From an uncultured Clostridia bacterium (GTDB lineage Bacteria; Bacillota; Clostridia; Oscillospirales; Acutalibacteraceae), in contig CANPXF010000003.1 in the NCBI GenBank assembly GCA_947585745.1, positions 62,001 to 126,000 of the forward strand: 64,000 nucleotides of DNA, in the 5' to 3' direction. This document shows, one piece after another, positions 45,856 to 54,359 of the stretch (its first letter is position 1; the number at the start of each line of letters is the position of its first letter). The notes under the pieces are model-generated. The model ran no database searches, was not told the origin of the DNA, and saw nothing but the letters and a program-made list of their open reading frames with translations. Made by a program: the position numbers and the translations under genes.

Positions 45856-47000
45856 TATATTTAGATAACGGCGCCACAACTTTCCCAAAGCCTCAATCTG
45901 TAGTAAATTCAGTAAACCTTGCTCTTAGAAATTACGGTGCAAATCCGGGACGAGGAGGTCACAGGCTGGCGATAAAAGCGTCGGAAATGGTTTATGAAAC
46001 AAGAAAATCCCTCGCTGATTTTTTTAATATATCCGACCCGTCAAATGTAATATTTACCCATAACTGTACTGAAGCCTTAAATTTTGTGATAAAAGGTCTT
46101 GTGAAAAGCGGGGAACATATTGTTATTTCCTCACTTGAACACAACGCTGTATCACGTCCCGTTGAAAAGCTTAAATCAAAGAACGTGTCTTACACAATAG
46201 CTGAGGTAGTTGAAGGTGATAACGAGAAGACGTTGAGTAATTTCAGAAACGCTATACGTGAAAATACAAAGCTTTTAGTATGCACCTATGCCTCCAATGT
46301 TTTCGGTATAAAGGTTCCTGTTGAGAGAATTTGCGCAATGTGTCATCAATACGGGATTTTGACGTGCGTAGACGCCGCGCAGGCGTCCGGAATTATCCCG
46401 ATAGACTTATCCGACTCATCTATAGATTATCTCTGCGTAGCAGGTCACAAGGGACTTTACGCTCCAATGGGAACGGGAGCTTTGATAATAAATTGTGAAA
46501 CTATCCCCGACAGTCTGGTTGAGGGCGGTACGGGAAGTAACTCGCAGAATTTAGTACAGCCTGATATTTTACCCGATAAATTTGAAAGCGGAACTCCTAA
46601 TTTTTCGGGTATAATCGGACTCAAAAGCGGAATTGATTTTGTAAACAGACGAGGTCCGTTAAATATATATCATCACGAAATTAAATTGATTAAACGCGCT
46701 TATAATAGTTTAAAATCAATGAAAAATGTCAAATTATATACTGATGAACCGAATATGAATTATTATGCGCCCGTACTTTCTTTTAACATCGAGGGAAAGG
46801 ACAGCGAAACTGTTTCGGATATTTTAAGCACAAGATATAATATTGCTACAAGAGCGGGATTGCACTGCGCTCCGTTAGCGCACAAAAGTCTCGGCACATT
46901 TGATATTGGAACCGTTCGGGTAGTCCCGTCTGTGTTTACGACAAATAACGATATAAATTCTTTAATTAACGCGGTTTATAAAATAAATATCAATCCCTGA
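45852..47000 (+). CDS. Class V aminotransferase, cysteine desulfurase-like (EF2568/TIGR01977 type)
   Basis: The 382-residue PLP enzyme has DNGATTFPKPQSV at the start, the pyridoxal lysine in CVAGHKGLYAPMGTGALI, and a cysteine in the mobile-loop position as RAGLHCAPLAHKSLGT. The GLHCAPLAH motif is typical of the EF2568-type subgroup found with orphan SelD and selenium-dependent hydroxylase clusters. It probably releases sulfur or selenium from Cys or Sec and passes it to the coupled DUF3343 protein. No selD is in the window, so the selenium link is an inference from family. Confidence 0.82.
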   Translation: MIYLDNGATTFPKPQSVVNSVNLALRNYGANPGRGGHRLAIKASEMVYETRKSLADFFNISDPSNVIFTHNCTEALNFVIKGLVKSGEHIVISSLEHNAVSRPVEKLKSKNVSYTIAEVVEGDNEKTLSNFRNAIRENTKLLVCTYASNVFGIKVPVERICAMCHQYGILTCVDAAQASGIIPIDLSDSSIDYLCVAGHKGLYAPMGTGALIINCETIPDSLVEGGTGSNSQNLVQPDILPDKFESGTPNFSGIIGLKSGIDFVNRRGPLNIYHHEIKLIKRAYNSLKSMKNVKLYTDEPNMNYYAPVLSFNIEGKDSETVSDILSTRYNIATRAGLHCAPLAHKSLGTFDIGTVRVVPSVFTTNNDINSLINAVYKININP

Positions 47001-47027
47001 ATAACAAAAGAATAGTATAATAATCTC

Positions 47028-47056
47028 TTGAATAAGCCATACGATTATGATATAAT
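47028..47056 (+). promoter_or_regulatory. SigA-type promoter for cdaA-cdaR
   Basis: TTGAAT (47028-47033) and a perfect TATAAT (47051-47056) are 17 bases apart, 30 bases before the cdaA ATG, which has AAGGAGG. Confidence 0.75.
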
Positions 47057-47086
47057 TAATCTGTAAACTTATGTAAGGAGGTTATT

Positions 47087-47974
47087 ATGAATATATTATT
47101 AGAGTTATTTAATAATATTCTCGCAGTTTTTCGTACAATTCAGGTTAAAGACGTTGTCGATATTATTGCGATTACATTTATCATATTCAGCCTCTTTAAA
47201 CTTGTAAGGGAAACAAGAGCGGAACAGCTTTTAAAAGGAGTTGTTGTGCTTTTAGCCGTTTACCTTATTTCTTCGGTTTTCGGTTTAACAATGATGACCG
47301 GTTTGATGAGGCTGCTTTTTGAGTTTTCTGTTCTGATTATCGCTATAATTTTCCAACCGGAAATCAGAAAAGCGCTTGAACGCATAGGACAAAGCAACCT
47401 TGGAAAAAGATATTTTTCTTTTATTTTTAATAAAGGTAAGACGGACGAGGAAGTCAGAGCAATTAAAAGGTCCATAATAAATGTCGCGGACGCGGCAACT
47501 GTTTTTTCAAGTTCAAAAACAGGCGCTCTCATTGTATTTGAGCGTGATGTCAAGCTTTCCGATATCGCGGATACGGGAACTATTCTTGACAGCGAGCCGT
47601 CTGTAGCATTGCTTGGAAATATCTTTTTTAACAAAGCGCCTCTTCACGACGGAGCAACAATAATTAGAAACGGAAAGATATATGCCTGCGGCTGTATACT
47701 TCCCTTAACAGACAATAAAAATGTTGACATTAACCTTGGCACACGCCACCGCGCCGCTTTGGGAATGACCGAAATTTCCGACGCCGCGATTGTTATAGTA
47801 AGCGAGGAAACGGGCAATATTTCAATCGCGGTCAACGGCAAGCTTTCAAGAGATTATAACCGTGAAACTCTCATTGCTCAGCTTGAGAACCTTCTTATAG
47901 ATGATACAAAGGTTTATGTTAAAAATTCATCAAGATTTTCCTCAAAAAGAAAGGAGAATGAAGATGAAGAATAA
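47087..47974 (+). CDS. cdaA: Diadenylate cyclase CdaA
   Basis: CdaA makes c-di-AMP from two ATP. The 295-residue protein has three N-terminal membrane helices and a DAC domain with the catalytic LHDGATII near residue 187 and GTRHRAALG near residue 216. A C-terminal charged tail follows. It overlaps cdaR by 11 bases; CdaR is its known membrane partner. The usual third gene glmM is not next, as rodA lies opposite. Confidence 0.96.
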   Translation: MNILLELFNNILAVFRTIQVKDVVDIIAITFIIFSLFKLVRETRAEQLLKGVVVLLAVYLISSVFGLTMMTGLMRLLFEFSVLIIAIIFQPEIRKALERIGQSNLGKRYFSFIFNKGKTDEEVRAIKRSIINVADAATVFSSSKTGALIVFERDVKLSDIADTGTILDSEPSVALLGNIFFNKAPLHDGATIIRNGKIYACGCILPLTDNKNVDINLGTRHRAALGMTEISDAAIVIVSEETGNISIAVNGKLSRDYNRETLIAQLENLLIDDTKVYVKNSSRFSSKRKENEDEE

Positions 47975-49229
47975 ACAGCGTTTCAGTATTTCCAGACTTT
48001 TCAGAAACAATAAATTTGTTCTCATAGTATCCGCTATGATAGCTGTATCAATTTGGGTGCTTATGAGCTTGAGCAACACAAACGAATCCGATAGAGTTAT
48101 AAGCAATATCCCGATTCAAATTAATTTATCTGATGAGGCTGTAAAAAACGGTCTTGAGATTTTTTCGGGAAATGACCAGACCGCGTCGGTAACCGTAAAG
48201 GGCAACCGTGTAACTCTCGGTTCAATTTCAAGCGATGATATTGTTGTATCCGCTCAAACAGCGAGTTCAATTTCAACGTCGGGAACCTATGCGCTTTCTT
48301 TAACTACGAGAAAGGCAAACAGCGCGGATAATTTTGAAATTGTTTCAACTGCAACGCCTTCGGTTATTACCGTTTACGCGGATTATCCGAAAGAGGCGCA
48401 GTTTGAGATTGAAAACAAAATTAAATATTCTGTTGCGGAAGATTATCACGCCGACGTAACCCTTTCCGCTGATGAAATAAAGGTTAACGGACCTCAATCC
48501 GAGGTTTCAAAAATTGCGTCTGTCGCTATTGAGGGAACCATCGGAGGGGAGATGCGCGAGGATAAATCCTCTGAATTTGACGTAAAGCTTTATGATAGTC
48601 TTGGTTCCGAGATTTCCAACGGTATGATAGATTTAAGCGAAAAAACCGTTACGGTTAATTTCTCTGTTCTTCCCGAAAAAGAAGTACCAATTAAGCTTGC
48701 CTATAAAAATATGGCAAAAGGGCTTAATGTTGACAGCTTTGCGAGCATTTCACCAAATAAAATTCTTGTATCGGGACCTTCGGATGTGCTTGAAAATCTT
48801 GAATATGTTTCTACTGAGGCTATAGATTTTACAAAGCTCTCAAATAAGAAAGAAAAGCTTAATTTAGCTTTAGATTTACCCGATAAGGTTGTAAATCTGA
48901 GTGAGAATGACAGTATAAGTGTAACTTTAGACCTTCGCTCATACAGGACTAAAACAATAAGGGTTTCTAATGACCGTTTTATTGTAAACGGACTTGATGC
49001 TTCCTATTCTTATACTTTTTCCACAGATGAACTGAATGTCGTTTTGAAAGGACCGAAAAGCAAGCTGGATGATATTAAAGCGTCGAATATAACCTGCAAA
49101 ATTGACGCTTCAGATATAGACGGAACGACAGGCTCAATATCTCTTCCCGTAAGGATTACATTTGACGACGCGGATTCCTGTTGGGCATACGGAGATTATA
49201 ATGTGAATATTATAGTTACTAAAGAGTAA
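47964..49229 (+). CDS. cdaR: CdaA regulator CdaR (YbbR-domain protein)
   Basis: The 421-residue protein has one N-terminal membrane helix (about residues 15-35, FVLIVSAMIAVSIWVLMSL), then four extracytoplasmic YbbR repeats each with a VTVxVSGP-like strand pattern (VNGPQSEVS, VSGPSDVLE, LKGPKSKLD). CdaR binds and modulates CdaA. I chose ATG 47964 since AAGGAG lies seven bases upstream. The track start 47901 is deep inside cdaA. Confidence 0.92.
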   Translation: MKNKQRFSISRLFRNNKFVLIVSAMIAVSIWVLMSLSNTNESDRVISNIPIQINLSDEAVKNGLEIFSGNDQTASVTVKGNRVTLGSISSDDIVVSAQTASSISTSGTYALSLTTRKANSADNFEIVSTATPSVITVYADYPKEAQFEIENKIKYSVAEDYHADVTLSADEIKVNGPQSEVSKIASVAIEGTIGGEMREDKSSEFDVKLYDSLGSEISNGMIDLSEKTVTVNFSVLPEKEVPIKLAYKNMAKGLNVDSFASISPNKILVSGPSDVLENLEYVSTEAIDFTKLSNKKEKLNLALDLPDKVVNLSENDSISVTLDLRSYRTKTIRVSNDRFIVNGLDASYSYTFSTDELNVVLKGPKSKLDDIKASNITCKIDASDIDGTTGSISLPVRITFDDADSCWAYGDYNVNIIVTKE

Positions 49230-49305
49230 AAACCCACCGATTATTGATAAGTGCCCCAAAAGTGTCTAAACTTTGGGGCGCATTTCATATGTCGGTGGTT
49301 TTTTT
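49229..49305 (+). terminator. Branched terminator after cdaR
   Basis: An outer stem AAAACCCACCGA with TCGGTGGTTTTT encloses an inner hairpin GCCCCAAA with TTTGGGGC. Seven T follow on the plus strand. The inner arm would also fold in minus-strand RNA from rodA, but without a T run. Confidence 0.8.
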
Positions 49306-49327
49306 ATAATGTTTCTGTAATGCAATG

Positions 49328-50497
49328 TTAAATTTTCGCTCTGCTTTGACTTCCAAGCCTGATTTTTGCTTTATCCATATCTTCCTCTTGATTATAAAGT
49401 ACGGATTGAACAAGCCCTATACTAATCATCATACTCATAACCGAGGTTCCGCCCGAACTGAAAAACGGGAGGGTAATTCCTATAACAGGAATAATTCCAA
49501 GCACCATTCCGATATTTATAATCACTTGTGATGCAATCATTGTAAAAACTCCGTAGCAAATATAAGAGCCTTTTAAATCGTAAGCATTTTTCGCGTTTAT
49601 AAGCACTCTTATAACTATTACAAAAAGAATAGCCAAAAGCACCGCGCATCCGATAAATCCAAATTCTTCTCCCGCGACGGTAAATATAAAGTCGTTTTCC
49701 TGTTCGGGAACTATTCCAAACTCAACTCTTCTTCCGTTGTAAAGCCCCGAGCCGAAAGCTTGTCCCGAAGCGATTGAAACTTTTCCTTGATACTGTTGCC
49801 AACCGTAGTTAGTAAGCGCGTTTCCGTCAAGGTCAAAAAGAGCGAGTATTCTGTTTCTGTGTTCATCGTTTAGGAAAAAGCTCCAAACTATAGGAAGTCC
49901 TACGGCAAGACATCCTCCGAGTATAGCGAAATACCTTGTCGGAACTCCTGCGAGAAAAGCCATACCTATCGCCATAATAAGAAATATAAGTACAGCGCCG
50001 TCATCGCCCTGCATATGAATTAATATAACAGGAACACAAACGTGAATTATAAGGCTTATAATTCCGCCGAACGATTTAATTTTATCCTTATCGTTAAGCA
50101 CGCATAAATGCTTTGTAAATGTAATAATAAAACATATTTTCATAAATTCAGACGGCTGAATTGTAAATCCTCCCGGCAGTTGAATCCACGCTGTATCGTC
50201 TGTGCCCGACACTGTTACGCCGAATAAAAATACAAGTCCCGCAAGTCCTATTCCGATTATAGCAAAAAGCCACCAAATTTTAACGATAAAATTATAATTA
50301 AAAAGTGAAATCAAAACCGCGGCAATAATTCCCGCAAATATCGCGATAGTTTGTGTAAAAAGGTAGTTATAATTGCCTGCGCGTTGCATATCGCTTATAA
50401 GTAGCAGACTGTAAACTGTAGCAAGCGCAGTAAAAATCCAGAGAATATAGTCGGTTTTATTAAAATAAGATTTTAAATTGTCTAAAATTTTCTCCAA
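49328..50497 (-). CDS. rodA: Rod shape-determining SEDS protein RodA
   Basis: The 389-residue polytopic membrane protein is a SEDS peptidoglycan glycosyltransferase. Conserved segments are LPGGFTIQPSEFMKICFII, GQAFGSGLYNG, VPEQENDFIFTVAGEEFGFIG and the C-terminal GITLPFFSSGGTSVM. The moderate length and PEQENDF pattern favour RodA over FtsW or SpoVE. It is a single-gene unit convergent with cdaR. Confidence 0.88.
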   Translation of the reverse strand: MEKILDNLKSYFNKTDYILWIFTALATVYSLLLISDMQRAGNYNYLFTQTIAIFAGIIAAVLISLFNYNFIVKIWWLFAIIGIGLAGLVFLFGVTVSGTDDTAWIQLPGGFTIQPSEFMKICFIITFTKHLCVLNDKDKIKSFGGIISLIIHVCVPVILIHMQGDDGAVLIFLIMAIGMAFLAGVPTRYFAILGGCLAVGLPIVWSFFLNDEHRNRILALFDLDGNALTNYGWQQYQGKVSIASGQAFGSGLYNGRRVEFGIVPEQENDFIFTVAGEEFGFIGCAVLLAILFVIVIRVLINAKNAYDLKGSYICYGVFTMIASQVIINIGMVLGIIPVIGITLPFFSSGGTSVMSMMISIGLVQSVLYNQEEDMDKAKIRLGSQSRAKI

Positions 50498-50529
50498 ATT
50501 TTCACCGCCTTTTTGGTATTTCTTATCTT

Positions 50530-50558
50530 ATTATATAAAATTATCCTCTTAATATCAA
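50530..50558 (-). promoter_or_regulatory. SigA-type promoter for rodA
   Basis: On the minus strand TTGATA (50553-50558) and a perfect TATAAT (50530-50535) are 17 bases apart, about 32 bases before the rodA start. Confidence 0.8.
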
Positions 50559-50643
50559 GTATATTTTCAAATAAGAATATTTGTTATATATATTTATGAT
50601 AGAATAAACTCACGACTGTTATATTATGGAGGTGTATTTCAAT

Positions 50644-52308
50644 ATGCTTACAGATATTGAAATTGCTCAGCAGGCAGAACTTTTGCCTGTAAAAGAAATC
50701 GCAAAAAAATTAGACATCAGAGAAAATGAATTAGAGCCTTACGGCCATTATAAGGCTAAGCTTTCCGACAGTCTTGCGGAAAGGCTGAAAAATAAGCCTG
50801 ACGGCAAGCTTATTTTGGTTACCGCAATTAACCCTACTCCGGCAGGAGAGGGCAAAACAACAACGACAGCCGGACTTGGACAGGCTATGGCTAAAATAGG
50901 AAAGAACGCAATTATTGCTCTCAGAGAGCCGTCGCTCGGACCTGTTTTCGGAATTAAGGGAGGAGCCGCGGGAGGCGGATATGCTCAAGTGCTTCCTATG
51001 GAGGATATTAATCTTCACTTTACGGGTGATATGCACGCTATTACAGCCGCCAACAATCTTTGCTGTGCTATGCTTGATAATCACATTCAGCAGGGTAACA
51101 GTCTTGGAATTGACCCGAGACGTATTCTTATTAAGCGCTGTCTCGATATGAACGACAGAGCGTTAAGAAACGTAATTGTCGGTCTTGGCGGAAAAATTAA
51201 CGGAGTTCCGCGTGAGGACCATTTCATTATAACCGTTGCCAGCGAGGTTATGGCGATTCTTTGCCTTTCCAATGATATAGACGATTTAAAGAAAAGACTC
51301 GGAAATATCCTTGTGGCCTACAATTACAGCGGAGAACCTGTATACGCTCGTGATTTAAAGGCTGACGGCGCGATGACCGTACTTTTAAAGGACGCTATTA
51401 AACCTAATCTTGTTCAGACTCTTGAAGGAACTCCCGCTATTATGCACGGAGGTCCGTTTGCCAATATAGCCCACGGCTGTAACTCCGTAAGAGCAACAAA
51501 GCTTGCTTTAAAGCTTGCCGATTATTGCATTACAGAGGCAGGATTCGGTTCAGATTTGGGCGCCGAGAAATTCCTTGATATAAAATGCAGGTTTGCAGGT
51601 CTTAAACCAAATGCAATAGTTGTTGTCGCTACCGCGCGCGCATTAAAATACAACGCGGGTATTCCTAAGACCGAGTGCGGAGCGGTTAATCTTGAGGCGC
51701 TTAAAAAGGGAATAGTTAATTTGGGCGTTCATATTGAAAATATGAGAAAATACAATGTTCCCGTGGTTGTCGCAATAAACCGTTTTCTTACCGATTCGGA
51801 TGAAGAATTAGAATATATCAAACAGTATTGTATGGAAAAGGGCGCTGATTTTGCGCTTTCCGACGTATTCGCAAACGGCGGAGACGGCGGTGTTGAGCTT
51901 GCTGAAAAGGTTGTTGAGGCAGTAGAAAAACCGTCTGATTTTGCTCCGATTTATTCTCTCGATTTAACATTGGAAGAAAAAATCAAGGCTGTTGCAACAA
52001 AGATTTACGGCGCGAAGGATGTTGCGTACACGACGCAGGCTCTTAAGGCGATAAAAGAAGTGAAAGCCCTCGGCGCTGATAATCTTCCCGTCTGCATAGC
52101 GAAAACACAGTACTCGCTTTCCGACAATCCCGCGCTTTTGGGAGCGCCGAAAGATTTTACTATTACCGTAAGAAATGTTTCTCTTTCCAACGGAGCGGGC
52201 TTTGTTGTAGTTTATACAGGCGATATAATGACAATGCCGGGACTTCCTAAAGTTCCCGCGGCAGAGAAAGTCGATATTGAAAATGATAAGGTTGTTGGTT
52301 TATTTTAA
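50644..52308 (+). CDS. fhs: Formate--tetrahydrofolate ligase
   Basis: Fhs makes 10-formyl-THF from formate, THF and ATP, feeding one-carbon metabolism or a Wood-Ljungdahl methyl branch. The 554-residue protein has the ATP site [20 protein letters not shown] near residue 62, [22 protein letters not shown], and a complete C-terminus ending in the usual [14 protein letters not shown] stretch. TGGAGGTG precedes ATG 50644, chosen over the track's 50626. Its stop overlaps the tsaE start. That coupling looks positional. Confidence 0.97.
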   Translation: MLTDIEIAQQAELLPVKEIAKKLDIRENELEPYGHYKAKLSDSLAERLKNKPDGKLILVTAINPTPAGEGKTTTTAGLGQAMAKIGKNAIIALREPSLGPVFGIKGGAAGGGYAQVLPMEDINLHFTGDMHAITAANNLCCAMLDNHIQQGNSLGIDPRRILIKRCLDMNDRALRNVIVGLGGKINGVPREDHFIITVASEVMAILCLSNDIDDLKKRLGNILVAYNYSGEPVYARDLKADGAMTVLLKDAIKPNLVQTLEGTPAIMHGGPFANIAHGCNSVRATKLALKLADYCITEAGFGSDLGAEKFLDIKCRFAGLKPNAIVVVATARALKYNAGIPKTECGAVNLEALKKGIVNLGVHIENMRKYNVPVVVAINRFLTDSDEELEYIKQYCMEKGADFALSDVFANGGDGGVELAEKVVEAVEKPSDFAPIYSLDLTLEEKIKAVATKIYGAKDVAYTTQALKAIKEVKALGADNLPVCIAKTQYSLSDNPALLGAPKDFTITVRNVSLSNGAGFVVVYTGDIMTMPGLPKVPAAEKVDIENDKVVGLF

Positions 52309-52724
52309 TGGATGATTATTTATCAAAATCAGTTGAAGAAACTGAAAGGTTTGCACAAAATTTCAGCAAGCATTTAACAGGCAACGAAATAATCGCTATG
52401 TACGGAGGCTTGGGCGCAGGAAAAACTGCCTTTACAAGAGGACTTGCAAGGGGCCTGGAGGTTGAAGACAGCGTTTCAAGCCCGACATTTGCTATTGTAA
52501 ACGAATATTCGGGGGTTTATCCTCTTTATCATTTCGATATGTATCGTATTGAAAATTGGAACGACCTTGAATCTATCGGTTTTTTCGATTACATTGACAA
52601 CGGTATTGTTGTGATTGAGTGGAGCGAAAACATCGAGGGAGCGTTGCCGAGCGATGTAATTAAAGTATATATTGACAAAACCGACAATGAAAACGAAAGA
52701 ATTATAAAAATAGAGGGAATATAA
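52308..52724 (+). CDS. tsaE: tRNA t6A synthesis ATPase TsaE
   Basis: TsaE is the ATPase of the TsaBDE complex making threonylcarbamoyl-A37. The 138-residue protein has Walker A GGLGAGKTAFTRGLARGL near residue 35, then SSPTFAIVNEY and YHFDMYRIE. It is followed one base later by tsaB. Confidence 0.96.
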   Translation: MDDYLSKSVEETERFAQNFSKHLTGNEIIAMYGGLGAGKTAFTRGLARGLEVEDSVSSPTFAIVNEYSGVYPLYHFDMYRIENWNDLESIGFFDYIDNGIVVIEWSENIEGALPSDVIKVYIDKTDNENERIIKIEGI

Positions 52725-53435
52725 TTGAAAATTCTTGCTGTTGATTCATCCGCAAAATCCTGTTCCACGGCAGTCATTGAGAACGATAAGATTCTCGGAA
52801 GCTTTTTTATAAATACTGCGTTAACCCATAGTCAGACACTGCTTCCTATGATTGACGCTTTGTTAAACAATATAGGTGAAGAAATCAACTCAATCGACGC
52901 GTTCGCAGTTTCCGCGGGACCGGGCTCATTTACAGGAGTCAGAATCGGGGTTGCCGCCGTTAAAGGTCTGGCGGCTCCGTCTGACAAACCTTGTATTGCT
53001 GTTTCCACTTTGGAGGCTATGCCGTATAACCTTATTACAGAGGATTGCACGGCTGTTTGTGTTATGGACGCGCGGTGCGGACAGGTATATAACGCTTTGT
53101 TTGAAATAAAAAACGAAAATATTACCCGTCTTTGCAAGGACAGAGCCGTTTCAATTGAAAATTTAGCAGATGAACTGCAAAAAATTAAGGGTAAATTAAT
53201 TCTTATCGGCGATGGGGCGGAATTGTGCTATAATTCATATAAAGAATTATTTGACAACATTTATATTGCTCCTGAAAACAGTAGATATCAAGATGCTGTC
53301 GGAGTAGCTTTATCTGCTCTAAATAAAGAAAAGATTACGGTGCAGGAGCTTATGCCGTTTTATCTGCGCTTACCGCAGGCTGAAAGGGAATTAAAGAAGA
53401 GAATGGGGAGTAAAAATGATTGCGATAGGCTGTGA
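52725..53435 (+). CDS. tsaB: tRNA t6A synthesis protein TsaB
   Basis: TsaB is the inactive TsaD-like partner in the t6A complex. The 236-residue protein starts at TTG 52725 (MKILAVDSSAKSCSTAVIEN) and has FAVSAGPGSFTGVRIGVAAVKGLA near residue 65. The usual neighbours rimI and tsaD are absent; rpiB follows with a 20-base overlap. Confidence 0.95.
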   Translation: MKILAVDSSAKSCSTAVIENDKILGSFFINTALTHSQTLLPMIDALLNNIGEEINSIDAFAVSAGPGSFTGVRIGVAAVKGLAAPSDKPCIAVSTLEAMPYNLITEDCTAVCVMDARCGQVYNALFEIKNENITRLCKDRAVSIENLADELQKIKGKLILIGDGAELCYNSYKELFDNIYIAPENSRYQDAVGVALSALNKEKITVQELMPFYLRLPQAERELKKRMGSKNDCDRL

Positions 53436-53871
53436 CCACGGTGGAATAAACTTAAAAACCGCTGTAATGAAATACCTTGATGAAAATAATATCGAATATA
53501 AAGATTTCGGTTGTTACAGCGAGGAAAGCGTAGATTATCCGATTTATGCTTATAAGGTCGCAAAAGCTGTTTCAAACGGGGATTTTAAATACGGAATACT
53601 ATGTTGTGGTACGGGAATAGGAATTTCCATCGCCGCTAATAAAGTTAAGGGTATCCGTGCCGCTGTTGTGAGCAACGAATTCGGCGCGGAAATGACACGC
53701 CGTCACAATGACGCCAATATTCTTTGTATGGGCGGTCGCGTGACAAGTGAGAAAGACGCTGTAAAATTTGCAGATATTTTTCTTAATACTCCGTTTTCAA
53801 ACGATGAGGAACGCCACATTCGCAGGGTTAAGATGTTAAGCGACATAGAAAACGGCGATTTTGATGAGTAA
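53416..53871 (+). CDS. rpiB: Ribose-5-phosphate isomerase B
   Basis: RpiB interconverts ribose 5-phosphate and ribulose 5-phosphate. The 151-residue protein has AIGCDHGGINLK, the catalytic cysteine in CCGTGIGISIAANK, GIRAAVVSNEFGAEMTRRHNDANILCMGGR and standard length. It overlaps tsaB, so it is read from the fhs-tsaE-tsaB transcript. Confidence 0.96.
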   Translation: MIAIGCDHGGINLKTAVMKYLDENNIEYKDFGCYSEESVDYPIYAYKVAKAVSNGDFKYGILCCGTGIGISIAANKVKGIRAAVVSNEFGAEMTRRHNDANILCMGGRVTSEKDAVKFADIFLNTPFSNDEERHIRRVKMLSDIENGDFDE

Positions 53872-54078
53872 ATAAGACAAAATATCTTAATATACTAAAA
53901 TATGTAACAAATATTAACATTAATAAAACTTATTTGTAATAAAGAATAACAAAAAATTTCATTTTTTTAAATTTATTTACAAAAAGTACTTGTTTTTTTT
54001 CTCTATTAGTATTATAATAATCTCACATTGTTTTTAAAGAATTATTTAAATGAATTAAAAATTTTAGGGAGATAGAAA
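53872..54078. other. AT-rich intergenic stretch with no gene
   Basis: This 207-base region is very A+T-rich and contains no open frame with a ribosome binding site and no clear hairpin terminator for rpiB. It holds only the promoter of the small XRE gene and its leader of about 55 bases. Confidence 0.6.
53990..54018 (+). promoter_or_regulatory. SigA-type promoter for the small XRE regulator
   Basis: TTGTTT (53990-53995) and a perfect TATAAT (54013-54018) are 17 bases apart, followed by an AT-rich leader before AGGGAG and the ATG. Confidence 0.65.
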
Positions 54079-54327
54079 ATGAGATTAAGAAAACAAGAAT
54101 TAGGTGATCGTAATCTGGTAGGACATCGTGTTGAAACCGTTAGAAAGAAAAAGGGTATGAAGCAGAAGGAATTATTAGCCCAGCTTCAGGTTAACGGTGT
54201 AGATATGAACGCCTCGGGATTATCAAAGCTTGAGGGACAGATTAGATTTGTAACAGATGTGGAGCTTGTTGCTCTTGCGGATATTTTAGAAGTGTCTGTT
54301 GATTATCTCCTTGGCAGAGAAAAATAA
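54079..54327 (+). CDS. Small XRE-family helix-turn-helix regulator
   Basis: The 82-residue protein is one Cro/C1-type HTH domain: HRVETVRKKKGMKQKELLAQLQ, SGLSKLEGQIRFVTDVELVALADILEVSVDYLLG. It lacks a C-terminal sensing domain. It has its own promoter and terminator, so it is a single-gene unit. No target operator is evident nearby. Such small XRE proteins occur both in core genomes and in mobile elements, but nothing mobile is seen here. Confidence 0.85.
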   Translation: MRLRKQELGDRNLVGHRVETVRKKKGMKQKELLAQLQVNGVDMNASGLSKLEGQIRFVTDVELVALADILEVSVDYLLGREK

Positions 54328-54334
54328 AAATTTT

Positions 54335-54358
54335 GGCAGCGGTTAAACCGCTGCCTTT
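54335..54358 (+). terminator. Terminator after the XRE gene
   Basis: GGCAGCGG and CCGCTGCC form a stem over a five-base loop, with TTTCTTATTTT after it. Flanking A and T runs make it usable from both directions, which suits the convergent MocR gene ending at 54360. Confidence 0.85.
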
Positions 54359-54359
54359 C

